From contig DASYBU010000004.1 in the NCBI GenBank assembly GCA_036500605.1, positions 62,001 to 126,000 of the forward strand: a DNA stretch of 64,000 nt, in the 5' to 3' direction. The notes under the pieces were generated by a model. It saw only the letters and a list, made by a program, of their open reading frames with translations, did no database searches and was not told where the DNA came from. Below, in pieces: positions 55,600 to 63,883 of the stretch. A program made the translations under genes and the position numbers. Within the stretch, counting starts at the first letter, position 1; each line of letters starts with the position of its first letter. The stretch is from JAFALK01 sp036500605 (GTDB lineage: Bacteria > Pseudomonadota > Gammaproteobacteria > Burkholderiales > Burkholderiaceae_C).

Positions 55600-57390
55600 A
55601 TGAAGCGACGCGTTGTGCTGCAAACCTTGGCCCAGGCCGCGTGCATCGCGCCCTGGTCGCTCCCCTCGCTGGCGGCGGCAGAGCCCTTCAAGCGCGTGCG
55701 GCCCGGCGACGCCGCGTGGCCCAGCGAGGCGCAATGGCGCAAGCTCGGCGAGACGCTGGGCGCGCGGCTGATCAAGTTGAGTTCCGCGCTGGCCTGCGCC
55801 AGTGGCGATGCGTGCGCAGAACTTCGGCGCAAGATGCGCAACCCTTTCTACGTGGGCGACGACCCGGCACTGACGCAGACCAGTGGCTGGCTCGATGCCT
55901 GGTCCTCGCAGCCGAGCGCCTATGCAGTGGCGGCGGAATCGGCGGCCGATGTGGTGGCTGCCGTCAATTTCGCGCGCGAGCATCGGCTGCGTGTGGTGGT
56001 CAAGGGCGGCGGGCACAGCTATCTGGGCACTTCGGATGCGCCGGACTCGCTGCTGATCTGGACGCGGCATCTGAACGCGGTCGTGGTTCACGAGGCTTTC
56101 GTCGCGCAAGGCAGTACCGAGCCGGCTCAACCCGCCGTCAGCGTGCAGGCCGGTGCGATGTGGGCCGACGCATACGACGCGGTCACCACGCGAGCTGGGC
56201 GTTATGTCCAAGGCGGTGGTTGCAACACGGTCGGCGTCGCCGGCCTGGTGCAGAGCGGCGGCTTTGGCAGCTTCAGCAAGGCTTATGGCACGGCGGCTGC
56301 GGGCTTGCTTGAAGCCGAGCTGGTCACGGCCGATGGTCAACTGCGGGTGGTCAACGCGCATCAGCATCCCGAGTTGTTCTGGGCCTTGAAAGGCGGCGGA
56401 GGCGGCAGCTTCGGCGTGGTCACGCGGCTGACGCTGCGCACGCGCGAACTGCCTCAAACCTTCGGCGCGGTGTTCGGTTCGATTCAGGCCAGAACCGATG
56501 AGGGCTACCGCGCCCTGATCGCCAAGATCGTCAGCTTCTACGCGAGTGCGCTGTTCAATCCGCATTGGGGCGAGCAGATCAAGTTCGAGGGCGAGAAGCA
56601 GCTTGGGCTCTCGCTGGTGTTTCAAGGCCTCAGCAAGGAAGAGGCGGAAACCGTATGGGCGCCGTTCATCGAGTGGGTCAAGTCTCACGAGGATGAGTAC
56701 AAGATGCTCAAGCCGATCCAGGCGCTGGCCTTGCCGGCCCGGCATTTCTGGGATGTCGAGTTCATGCGCAAGTACGCGCCGCCCGGCGTGATGGTGTCCG
56801 ACGAGCGGCCCGGCGCGCCTGCGCATCATGCGGCCTGGGGCGGTGACCTGGGGCAGGTGGGCTGGTTCATCCACGGCTATCAATCGGCCTGGTTGCCGCA
56901 GTCGCTGTTGCAGGCTGATCAGCAGGCCAGCTTGGTGGATGCGCTCTATGAATGCAAGCGCGATTGGGACGTGGCGCTGCATCTGAACAAGGGCTTGGCT
57001 GGCGCCGCACCGAGCGATCTGGCAAGTGCGCGCAACACCGCAACGAACCCGCAGGTGCTTGAAGCCTTTGCCTTGGCCATCGTTGCCGGCGGCGGTGGGC
57101 CAGCTTATCCAGGGCAGGGCGGCGATGGCCCCGATCTGGGACGGGCTCGCCAGCGCGCGGCCACGATCGAGCGTGCCATGAAGTCCTTGCGTCGGGCTGC
57201 GCCCGATGCCGGCGCCTATGTGTCCGAGAGCGACTATTTCCAGGCCGATTGGCAGGCCGCCTACTGGGGCGCGAACTACCCGAGGCTGCTGACTGCCAAA
57301 CATCGCTATGACCCCGAGGGCCTGTTTTTCGTTCACCACGGCGTGGGCAGCGAAGGCTGGAGCGAGGATGGTTTTGTGCGCAAAGCCTGA
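55600..57390 (+). CDS. FAD-binding oxidoreductase, berberine-bridge-enzyme-like
   Basis: A 596-residue secreted flavoenzyme. The N-terminus MKRRVVLQTLAQA looks like a signal peptide, possibly Tat-type, as expected for a cofactor-containing export. The FAD-binding domain has KGGGHSYLG (His for one covalent flavin link) and QGGGCNTVGVAG (Cys for a second), so bicovalent FAD is likely. C-terminal BBE motif: YWGANYPRLLTAKHRYDPEG. Such enzymes oxidise sugars or other alcohols. Substrate unknown. The ATG at 55600 is the start that gives the signal peptide. Confidence 0.92.
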   Translation: MKRRVVLQTLAQAACIAPWSLPSLAAAEPFKRVRPGDAAWPSEAQWRKLGETLGARLIKLSSALACASGDACAELRRKMRNPFYVGDDPALTQTSGWLDAWSSQPSAYAVAAESAADVVAAVNFAREHRLRVVVKGGGHSYLGTSDAPDSLLIWTRHLNAVVVHEAFVAQGSTEPAQPAVSVQAGAMWADAYDAVTTRAGRYVQGGGCNTVGVAGLVQSGGFGSFSKAYGTAAAGLLEAELVTADGQLRVVNAHQHPELFWALKGGGGGSFGVVTRLTLRTRELPQTFGAVFGSIQARTDEGYRALIAKIVSFYASALFNPHWGEQIKFEGEKQLGLSLVFQGLSKEEAETVWAPFIEWVKSHEDEYKMLKPIQALALPARHFWDVEFMRKYAPPGVMVSDERPGAPAHHAAWGGDLGQVGWFIHGYQSAWLPQSLLQADQQASLVDALYECKRDWDVALHLNKGLAGAAPSDLASARNTATNPQVLEAFALAIVAGGGGPAYPGQGGDGPDLGRARQRAATIERAMKSLRRAAPDAGAYVSESDYFQADWQAAYWGANYPRLLTAKHRYDPEGLFFVHHGVGSEGWSEDGFVRKA

Positions 57391-57471
57391 GCGTTATTCG
57401 CCTTTCATCGCACCGTGACTTTGGGAACGGTCACGGGCCTTTGGCATGATGCCGGGTTTTGTCGGGAGTAG

Positions 57472-59667
57472 ATGTTGAACAAGACCCTCGTGGCCCTGGC
57501 CGTAGCGGCGCTCGTGCAATCGGCGCTGGCGCAGGAGGGCCCGCCGACCGATGCCGCGCCGCGGCCGGCCGCCAAGCTGGACCGCGTGGAGATCAATTCA
57601 CGTCCGCAGAGCGACAGCGATCTGCGCCGCAAGTCGCATGTGGCCAAGCAGATCTACGGCCGCGAGGAGCTGGACAAGTACGGTGACACCAATGTGGCCG
57701 ACGTGCTCAAGCGCCTGCCGGGCGTCACCATGCAAGGCAGCGCGCCGCGCATGCGCGGCCTGGGCTCGGGCTACACGCTGATCCTGATCAACGGCGATCC
57801 GGCGCCTCCAGGCTTCGACCTGAGCCAGCTCGATCCGGCGCAGGTCGAGCGCATCGAGATCACCAAGGGCCCGACGGCTGACCAGAGTGCGCAAGCCGTG
57901 GCCGGCGCGATCAACATCATCCTGAAGGATCCACCGAAGGTGAGGCAGCGCGACCTGCGCCTGTCGATGAGCTACAACGCCGCGCGACCGACGCCGGCGG
58001 CGACGTTCACGTATGGCGAGCGCAAGGGTGGCTTGTCGTATTCGATCCCGGTCTCGGCTTTCGAGTGGCGTGGGGAGAACGATTCGGTCACGACGCGGAC
58101 GCAACCGGGCCTCGACTACAAGGACTCCAAGGTCACGCAGGCCACCCGCACCGATTTCTGGGGCCACGGCTTCAACAGCACGCCGCGCGTGAACTGGAAG
58201 ATCACCGACGATGAATCGCTGAACCTGCTGGCCTTCCTGCAGAAAGGCCATTGGCATACGCGCAACACCAGCACCAACAGCGGCATCGACGGCGATCCGA
58301 GCATTGATCCCAATTCGCTGAGCCTGGGCACGTTCCAGATGGTGCGCGGCAATCTGCAATACCTGAACCGCTTCAGCGATTCACAGCGTATCGAGCTCAA
58401 GGCCAGCATTCAGGACGTGCGCGCCACGTTCAACAACGATGCGGCGGCGCTGGATACCGTCACGCCGGTGATCCCGGAGCGCGTCTCCTTCGGCAACAAC
58501 AAGGACCGCAGCTACACGCAGTCGGGCAAGTACGCGCAATTGCTTGGCGATGAGCACAGCCTGGCGGTGGGCTGGGAGCTGGAGTCGCGTCGTCGAGACG
58601 AGTTGCGCACGGTGTTGATCGATGGTGTTCAGCAACTGCCCGGCGTCGATGGCCTGCCTTTCGCGGCGCGCATTCAGCGCCAGGCGCTATATGTTCAGGA
58701 CGAGTGGGAAATCTCGCCGCAGTGGTCGGCCTATCTGGGCCTGCGCAGCGAGCGCATTTCAACCGAGAGCGCCACCGAAGGCGATACCGACCGTCACAAC
58801 GTGAGCCGCGTCACGACGCCGCTGCTGCACGTCAACTACAAGCTCGACCCCAAGGGTCGCGACCTGATCCGCGCCAGCCTCACGCGCAGCTACAAGGCGC
58901 CGGACCTGAGCGCCTTGTTGGCGCGGCCAGCGCTCTCGGGCCTGTATCCTGACCCGGGCGTGGCCAACACGCAGCTCTCGCCCGACCGGATTGGCAACCC
59001 CGAGCTCAAGCCGGAACTGGCCACCGGTCTCGATGTGGCCTACGAGAAGTATCTGAGCGGTGGCGGCCTGATCAGCGTGGGCGCTTTCTATCGCAGCGTC
59101 AGCAACCTGATCCGCAACATCACGGATCTGGAAACGGTCGACTACTCGCCGGTGCAGCGCTGGGTCTCGCACCCGGTCAACTTCTCCAAGGCACAGACGG
59201 CCGGTCTTGAATTCGAAATCAAGGGCCGCGCGGGTGAATTGCTGCCCTCGCTGTTCGACCCCAAGCTGCCGCTCAATCTGCGCGGCTCCTTGAGCTACTA
59301 CCACTCGCGCGTGGAAGCGCTGCCAGGCCCTAACAACCGCCTCGACGGCCAGCAGCCCTGGTCGGGCAATCTGGGCTTCGACTACCGCCTGACCAGCCTG
59401 CCGCTGAACATGGGCGCCAGCCTGGTGTTCACGCCGGGCTACACGACCACGCAGACCTCGACCCAGTCGCTGGTGCAATCGCGCAGCCGTGGTCTCGACA
59501 TGTTCGCGCAGTGGAGCTTCAGCCGCGTCACTTCCGTCCGTCTCGCGGTCAACAACCTGATGGCGGTGGACACGCAGGCCGACACGCTGCTGGGCAGCGG
59601 CTACAGCAGCAACACCACGCGCCAGGGCCGCACCTTCGTCAATCTGGGCGTCGACACCAAGTTTTAA
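57472..59667 (+). CDS. TonB-dependent outer-membrane receptor
   Basis: A 731-residue receptor with a signal peptide (MLNKTLVALAVAALVQSALAQ) and plug motifs DVLKRLPGVTMQGSAPRMRG and VERIEITKGPTADQSAQAV, then a barrel ending VNLGVDTKF, with the usual terminal Phe. The ribosome site GGGAGTAG precedes ATG 57472. Ligand unknown; colicin I-receptor-type plug. It follows the BBE-like gene and precedes the patatin by 13 bases. Confidence 0.93.
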   Translation: MLNKTLVALAVAALVQSALAQEGPPTDAAPRPAAKLDRVEINSRPQSDSDLRRKSHVAKQIYGREELDKYGDTNVADVLKRLPGVTMQGSAPRMRGLGSGYTLILINGDPAPPGFDLSQLDPAQVERIEITKGPTADQSAQAVAGAINIILKDPPKVRQRDLRLSMSYNAARPTPAATFTYGERKGGLSYSIPVSAFEWRGENDSVTTRTQPGLDYKDSKVTQATRTDFWGHGFNSTPRVNWKITDDESLNLLAFLQKGHWHTRNTSTNSGIDGDPSIDPNSLSLGTFQMVRGNLQYLNRFSDSQRIELKASIQDVRATFNNDAAALDTVTPVIPERVSFGNNKDRSYTQSGKYAQLLGDEHSLAVGWELESRRRDELRTVLIDGVQQLPGVDGLPFAARIQRQALYVQDEWEISPQWSAYLGLRSERISTESATEGDTDRHNVSRVTTPLLHVNYKLDPKGRDLIRASLTRSYKAPDLSALLARPALSGLYPDPGVANTQLSPDRIGNPELKPELATGLDVAYEKYLSGGGLISVGAFYRSVSNLIRNITDLETVDYSPVQRWVSHPVNFSKAQTAGLEFEIKGRAGELLPSLFDPKLPLNLRGSLSYYHSRVEALPGPNNRLDGQQPWSGNLGFDYRLTSLPLNMGASLVFTPGYTTTQTSTQSLVQSRSRGLDMFAQWSFSRVTSVRLAVNNLMAVDTQADTLLGSGYSSNTTRQGRTFVNLGVDTKF

Positions 59668-59680
59668 ATAAACTGGCCGG

Positions 59681-60808
59681 ATGAAGGAAACCCAGAAGCA
59701 GCCAGCCCTCCAGATCTTCGCCGGCCCGCGCGCGCTGAAGCGCCTGGCCGAGCGCGGCTTGCAAGCCACCGATGTGCACGCGGTACCCGCTGCGGCGGGC
59801 GGTCCCAAGGGCTTGGTGCTGAACAAGCTCGACCAGTTCCTGTTCGGCGAGTGGCTGCCGCAAAGCGGCCAGCCCGTGCATTTGCTCGGCGCGTCGATCG
59901 GCGCATGGCGCATGGCCACGGCCTGCATGACGCGTTCGGCGGCCGAGATCCGGCATGAGTTCGATCGTCTGGCGACCGAGTATGCGCATCAGCGTTACGA
60001 CGATCCGCCAGGCTCTTCGGTCGCGCCTGGCGCGAAGTACAAGATGCCCGACGCGGCCACGGTCACGCGCGGTTTTTCGGCCAAGCTTGATGAAGTGTTC
60101 GCCGGCCATGAGGCTGCGGTGCTTTCGCATCCGCAGTTCCGCCTGCATGTGTTCACGTCGCGCGGCCGTCATGTGTTGGCCCGCGAGGGCAAGCTGCGCA
60201 CGCCGGCCGGTTATCTCGGCGCTTTCGGGGCTAACGCCCTGGGTCGGCGCATGCTGGGGGGCTGGCTGGAGCGCGTGGTGTTCTCGGATGCGCGCTCGCC
60301 TTTGCCTTTGCCGCTGAACGATTTCCGCACGCGGCAAGTGGCGCTGACTGAAGAGAATCTGCGTCCCAGCGTGCTGGCCAGTTGCTCGATCCCGTTCTGG
60401 CTGAAGGCCGTGCACGACATTCCCGGCGCGCCGCGCGGTGCCTACTGGGACGGCGGCATCACCGACTACCACCTGCATCTGAACTACGCCGCGATGGGCG
60501 AGGAAGCGCTGGTGCTCTATCCGCACTTCCAGCAGCAGGTCGTGCCGGGCTGGCTGGACAAGATCTTCAAGGGCCGCCATCGCGCCAGCCCCTTCCTTGA
60601 CAACCTGGTGGTGCTCGCGCCGCATCCTGACTGGATCGCGAAGCTGCCGCGCGGCAAGCTGCCCGATCGCAATGACTTCGCCCATTACGGCATGGACGTG
60701 TCCGCGCGCGCCAAGGCTTGGCTCAGCGCGGTGAGAGAAGGCGAGCGGTTGCGCGATGAGTTTGCCGCCCTGTGCGGACAGGCGTCGGTCCAAGCCGAGG
60801 CGTTATAG
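59681..60808 (+). CDS. Patatin-like phospholipase
   Basis: A 375-residue cytoplasmic lipid hydrolase. The nucleophile elbow GASIGAWR (Ser in GxSxG) lies near residue 70. The oxyanion segment is the glycine-rich AAAGGPKGLVLN near residue 40, and the Asp of the catalytic dyad is in YWDGGITDYH near 265 (DGG motif). No signal peptide. Substrate specificity unknown. It lies directly after the TonB receptor, so co-transcription is likely. Confidence 0.93.
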   Translation: MKETQKQPALQIFAGPRALKRLAERGLQATDVHAVPAAAGGPKGLVLNKLDQFLFGEWLPQSGQPVHLLGASIGAWRMATACMTRSAAEIRHEFDRLATEYAHQRYDDPPGSSVAPGAKYKMPDAATVTRGFSAKLDEVFAGHEAAVLSHPQFRLHVFTSRGRHVLAREGKLRTPAGYLGAFGANALGRRMLGGWLERVVFSDARSPLPLPLNDFRTRQVALTEENLRPSVLASCSIPFWLKAVHDIPGAPRGAYWDGGITDYHLHLNYAAMGEEALVLYPHFQQQVVPGWLDKIFKGRHRASPFLDNLVVLAPHPDWIAKLPRGKLPDRNDFAHYGMDVSARAKAWLSAVREGERLRDEFAALCGQASVQAEAL

Positions 60809-60855
60809 GTTATAGAATCGCCGCTCCAGCAATCAACAAGGGCGAGAAAGGCACG

Positions 60856-60903
60856 ATGGTTATGACACCGCGAACTACGACCGTTACCCCCACTCGGGTT
60901 TAG
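60856..60903 (+). CDS. Threonine-rich leader peptide of thrS
   Basis: A 15-codon ORF MVMTPRTTTVTPTRV then TAG, with a ribosome site GAGAAAGG 4 bases before ATG. Six of the fifteen codons are Thr, using ACA, ACT, ACG and ACC. It lies 90 bases before thrS and upstream of a strong terminator, the arrangement of a ribosome-mediated attenuator, like pheM before pheST in E. coli. Too short for ordinary gene callers. Confidence 0.8.
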   Translation: MVMTPRTTTVTPTRV

Positions 60904-60905
60904 TC

Positions 60906-60967
60906 GCCGCGGCCTGCTCACGTCTCATCCTTTCCCCAGACAAAAGCGCGGCACCGGCCGCGCTTTT
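60906..60967 (+). promoter_or_regulatory. thrS: thrS attenuator: alternative pairings and terminator
   Basis: Segment GCCGCG (60906-60911) can pair either with CCGCG in the leader ORF (60868-60872, overlapping the second to fourth Thr region) or with CGCGGC (60947-60952), the 5' arm of the terminator. A ribosome stalled on the leader's Thr codons would cover the first partner and let the second pairing form, preventing termination. The pairings are seen; the mechanism is inferred. Confidence 0.6.
60942..60967 (+). terminator. Rho-independent terminator ahead of thrS
   Basis: AAAAGCGCGGC, 4-base loop ACCG, GCCGCGCTTTT followed by more T: an 11-bp stem with a T-run, 26 bases before the thrS ATG. 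Too strong to be accidental; it acts as the attenuator. Confidence 0.93.
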
Positions 60968-60993
60968 TTCATTTTGCTATTCGGAGTTTTGAC

Positions 60994-62901
60994 ATGGTTT
61001 CGATTCAATTGCCCGACGGTTCCAAGCGAGAATTCGACGCGCCCGTCACGGTGGCCCAGGTGGCCGCCTCCATCGGCGCCGGCCTGGCCAAAGCGGCCCT
61101 GGCCGGTCGCGTGGACGGCAAGCTGGTGGACACCAGCTTCCTGATGGACAAGGATTCGCAGCTCGCCATCGTCACTGAAAAAGACGCCGATGGCCTCGAG
61201 GTGATCCGCCATTCGACGGCCCACTTGCTGGCCTACGCGGTCAAGGAGCTGTTCCCCGAAGCCCAAGTCACCATCGGCCCGGTGATCGAGCATGGCTTCT
61301 ATTACGACTTCTCGTACAAGCGCCCGTTCACGCCCGAGGATCTGGCCGCCATCGAATCGAAGATGAGCGAGCTGGCCAAGAAGGACGAGCCCGTGACGCG
61401 CTCGGTGCTGCCGCGCGACGAAGCCGTCAGCTACTTCAAGAGCATCGGCGAAGCCTACAAGGCCGAGATCATCGAAAGCATCCCGGCCGACCAGGACGTC
61501 TCGCTCTATGCCGAAGGCAAGTTCACCGACCTGTGCCGCGGCCCGCACGTGCCCAGCACCGGCAAGCTCAAGCACTTCAAGCTGATGAAGGTGGCCGGCG
61601 CCTACTGGCGCGGCGACCACCGTAACGAGCAGCTTCAGCGCATCTACGGCACGGCCTGGGCCACCAAGGATGATCTGCAGAAGTACCTCGTGATGCTGGA
61701 AGAGGCGGAGAAGCGCGACCACCGCAAGCTGGGCAAGGATCTGGACCTGTTCCACATCGACGAAGTGGCACCGGGCGTGGTGTTCTGGCACCCCAAGGGC
61801 TGGGCCGTCTGGCAGGTGGTGGAGCAGTACATGCGCCAGGTCTACCGCGACAACGGCTACCAGGAAGTGAAGGGCCCGCAGCTGCTGGACCGCAGCCTGT
61901 GGGAAGCCTCGGGCCACTGGGACAAGTACAAGGACAATATGTTCACGACCGAGTCGGAGAAGCGCGACTACGCGCTCAAGCCGATGAACTGTCCCGGTCA
62001 CATCCTGATCTTCAAGCACGGCATCAAGAGCTACCGCGACCTGCCGCTGCGCTTCGGCGAGTTTGGCCAATGCCATCGCAACGAGCCGACCGGCGGCCTG
62101 CACGGCATCATGCGCGTGCGCGGTTTCACGCAGGACGACGGCCACATCTTCTGCACCGAAGACCAGATCCTGCCCGAGTGCGTGGCCTACACGGCGCTGC
62201 TGCAGAAGGTCTACAAGGACTTCGGCTTCACCGACATCATCTACAAGGTCGCCACGCGCCCCGACGCGCGCATCGGCTCGGATGAGGTGTGGGACAAGGC
62301 CGAGTTCGCGCTGATGGAATCGCTGCGCGCCTCGGGCGTGGACTTCATCATCTCGCCCGGCGACGGCGCCTTCTACGGTCCCAAGATCGAATACACGCTG
62401 AAGGACGCGCTGGGCCGCCAGTGGCAGTGCGGCACCATGCAGGTCGATTTCTCGATGCCGGGCCGTCTGGGCGCCGAATACGTCGGCGACGACAGCGCCA
62501 AGCACACGCCCGTGATGCTCCACCGCGCCATCGTCGGCAGCCTCGAGCGTTTCATCGGCATCCTGATCGAACAGCACGCTGGCGCGCTCCCCACTTGGCT
62601 GGCGCCGACGCAGGTCGTCGTCGCCAATATCACGGACGCTCAGGCGGATTACGTGGGGGTGATCGTGAATTCGCTGCAAAAACAAGGGCTTAGAGTCCAG
62701 GCCGATTTGCGGAATGAGAAAATCACGTATAAAATCCGCGAGCATTCATTGCAGAAGGTCCCGTACATCCTTGTCGTAGGCGACAAGGAAAAGGCAAACG
62801 GGACTGTTGCGGTGCGCGCCCGTGGCAACCAGGACCTGGGTGTGATGGCTTTGGCAGACTTCGAATCGAAGATCGCACAAGCCATCACAGACAAGACCTG
62901 A
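60994..62901 (+). CDS. thrS: Threonyl-tRNA synthetase
   Basis: A 635-residue class II synthetase. An N-terminal TGS domain (1-61), an editing domain with the HSTAHLLAYAVKELFP signature (near 72), the catalytic core with zinc-ligand Cys in KPMNCPGH (near 333), motif 2 (FRFGEFG-like LRFGEFGQCHRNEPTGGLHG split over two stretches) and motif 3 (VMLHRAIVGSLERF), then the anticodon-binding domain (about 535-635). It charges tRNA-Thr. The ATG at 60994 follows CGGAG. Regulated by the upstream attenuator (inferred). Confidence 0.97.
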   Translation: MVSIQLPDGSKREFDAPVTVAQVAASIGAGLAKAALAGRVDGKLVDTSFLMDKDSQLAIVTEKDADGLEVIRHSTAHLLAYAVKELFPEAQVTIGPVIEHGFYYDFSYKRPFTPEDLAAIESKMSELAKKDEPVTRSVLPRDEAVSYFKSIGEAYKAEIIESIPADQDVSLYAEGKFTDLCRGPHVPSTGKLKHFKLMKVAGAYWRGDHRNEQLQRIYGTAWATKDDLQKYLVMLEEAEKRDHRKLGKDLDLFHIDEVAPGVVFWHPKGWAVWQVVEQYMRQVYRDNGYQEVKGPQLLDRSLWEASGHWDKYKDNMFTTESEKRDYALKPMNCPGHILIFKHGIKSYRDLPLRFGEFGQCHRNEPTGGLHGIMRVRGFTQDDGHIFCTEDQILPECVAYTALLQKVYKDFGFTDIIYKVATRPDARIGSDEVWDKAEFALMESLRASGVDFIISPGDGAFYGPKIEYTLKDALGRQWQCGTMQVDFSMPGRLGAEYVGDDSAKHTPVMLHRAIVGSLERFIGILIEQHAGALPTWLAPTQVVVANITDAQADYVGVIVNSLQKQGLRVQADLRNEKITYKIREHSLQKVPYILVVGDKEKANGTVAVRARGNQDLGVMALADFESKIAQAITDKT

Positions 62902-62976
62902 CAACTGCTCCCAGGGCGCGCTTTGCTTTTTGTTTTGGGCTCTCTATGCCTTGGGGGTCAATAAAGGATATGCACC

Positions 62977-63522
62977 ATCGCTACTTTTGCTGATCGTCGA
63001 GCGATTCCTGAGCGCAAGCACAGGCTGAACCGCGAAATCATGGCTCCTGAAGTCCGTCTCAATGGCCCCGAAAACGAGCCTATCGGGGTGGTGAGCATCA
63101 TGGAAGCCCTGCGCATGGCGGGCGAGCTTGATGTGGACTTGGTCGAGATCTCTGCCACCGCCAACCCGCCTGTGTGCCGGTTGATGGACTACGGCAAGTT
63201 CAAGTACCAGGAGCAAAAGCGCGCAGCTGAGGCCAAGTCGAAGCAGAAGGTCATCGAGATCAAGGAAGTCAAGTTCCGTCCCGGTACGGACGAAGGCGAC
63301 TACCAGATCAAGATGCGCAATCTGCGCCGCTTCATCGCCGAAGACGGTGACAAGGGCAAGGTCACGTTGCGCTATCGCGGCCGCGAAATCACCCACCAGG
63401 ACATCGGCATGCGCCTCCTGGAACGGATCCGCGACGAGCTGGCCGATGTGGCGGTGGTCGAGAACATGCCGAAGCTTGAAGGTCGGCAGATGATCATGGT
63501 CCTGGCGCCTAAAAAGCGTTAA
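62977..63522 (+). CDS. infC: Translation initiation factor IF-3, ATC start codon
   Basis: A 181-residue IF-3. The true start is ATC at 62977, 8 bases after AAAGGA, giving IATFADRRAIPERKHRLNRE before the family core APEVRLNGPENEPIGVVSIM; the first in-frame ATG (63040) would cut 21 conserved residues. AUU or AUC start codons are typical of infC, since IF-3 discriminates against them and thus represses its own mRNA. Conserved C-terminal KVTLRYRGREITHQDIG present. Follows thrS by 75 bases; an overlapping short ATG frame at 62970 is out of frame. Confidence 0.95.
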   Translation: MATFADRRAIPERKHRLNREIMAPEVRLNGPENEPIGVVSIMEALRMAGELDVDLVEISATANPPVCRLMDYGKFKYQEQKRAAEAKSKQKVIEIKEVKFRPGTDEGDYQIKMRNLRRFIAEDGDKGKVTLRYRGREITHQDIGMRLLERIRDELADVAVVENMPKLEGRQMIMVLAPKKR

Positions 63523-63540
63523 GACCGAATCGGGAAACCG

Positions 63541-63620
63541 AAACTGTTTAGGCCTGTCGATTTGGTCGTCGGCAGGTCCATTAGTCTCCAGAGGCCAGCA
63601 AGTGTTGCGAGTCCCGCAAC
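63541..63620 (+). promoter_or_regulatory. rpmI leader hairpins (possible L20/L35 autoregulation site)
   Basis: The 130-base gap before rpmI contains two hairpins: CCTGTCGA ... TCGGCAGG near 63553-63578 (one mismatch) and a perfect GTTGCG-AGTCC-CGCAAC at 63604-63620. In other bacteria ribosomal protein L20 binds a leader structure before rpmI/rplT. Whether this is the equivalent is not shown by sequence alone. Confidence 0.35.
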
Positions 63621-63652
63621 CGCCCCTGGGACATCTTAAAAGGAGCACCAAA

Positions 63653-63856
63653 ATGCCCAAAATGAAGACCAAGAGCAGCGCGAAAAAGCGTTTTCGCGTT
63701 CGTCCGGGTGGCACCGTCAAGCGCGGTCAGGCGTTCAAGCGCCACATCCTGACCAAGAAGTCCACGAAGAACAAGCGCCAACTGCGCGGCTCCGTGACGG
63801 TGAACGACCACAACATGGGCGGAATGTCGCAAATGTTGCCGTTCGCCGGTCTGTAA
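63653..63856 (+). CDS. rpmI: Large-subunit ribosomal protein L35
   Basis: A 67-residue basic ribosomal protein: starts MPKMKTKSSAKKRFRVRPGG and ends MSQMLPFAGL, all family-typical. Ribosome site AAAAGGAGCACC. In the standard infC-rpmI-rplT order. The longer frame upstream is leader sequence. Confidence 0.97.
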   Translation: MPKMKTKSSAKKRFRVRPGGTVKRGQAFKRHILTKKSTKNKRQLRGSVTVNDHNMGGMSQMLPFAGL

Positions 63857-63883
63857 TCCACTACTTAACCCAAGGAGAAATAT

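Noticed and set aside
57412..57436. Inverted repeat CCGTGAC/GTCACGG as a terminator
   Set aside because: Only 7 bp of stem, no T-run and directly before a receptor gene; kept out as too weak.
60809..60993. T-box riboswitch before thrS
   Set aside because: No T-box consensus or specifier hairpin is visible; the Thr-rich leader ORF explains the terminator better.
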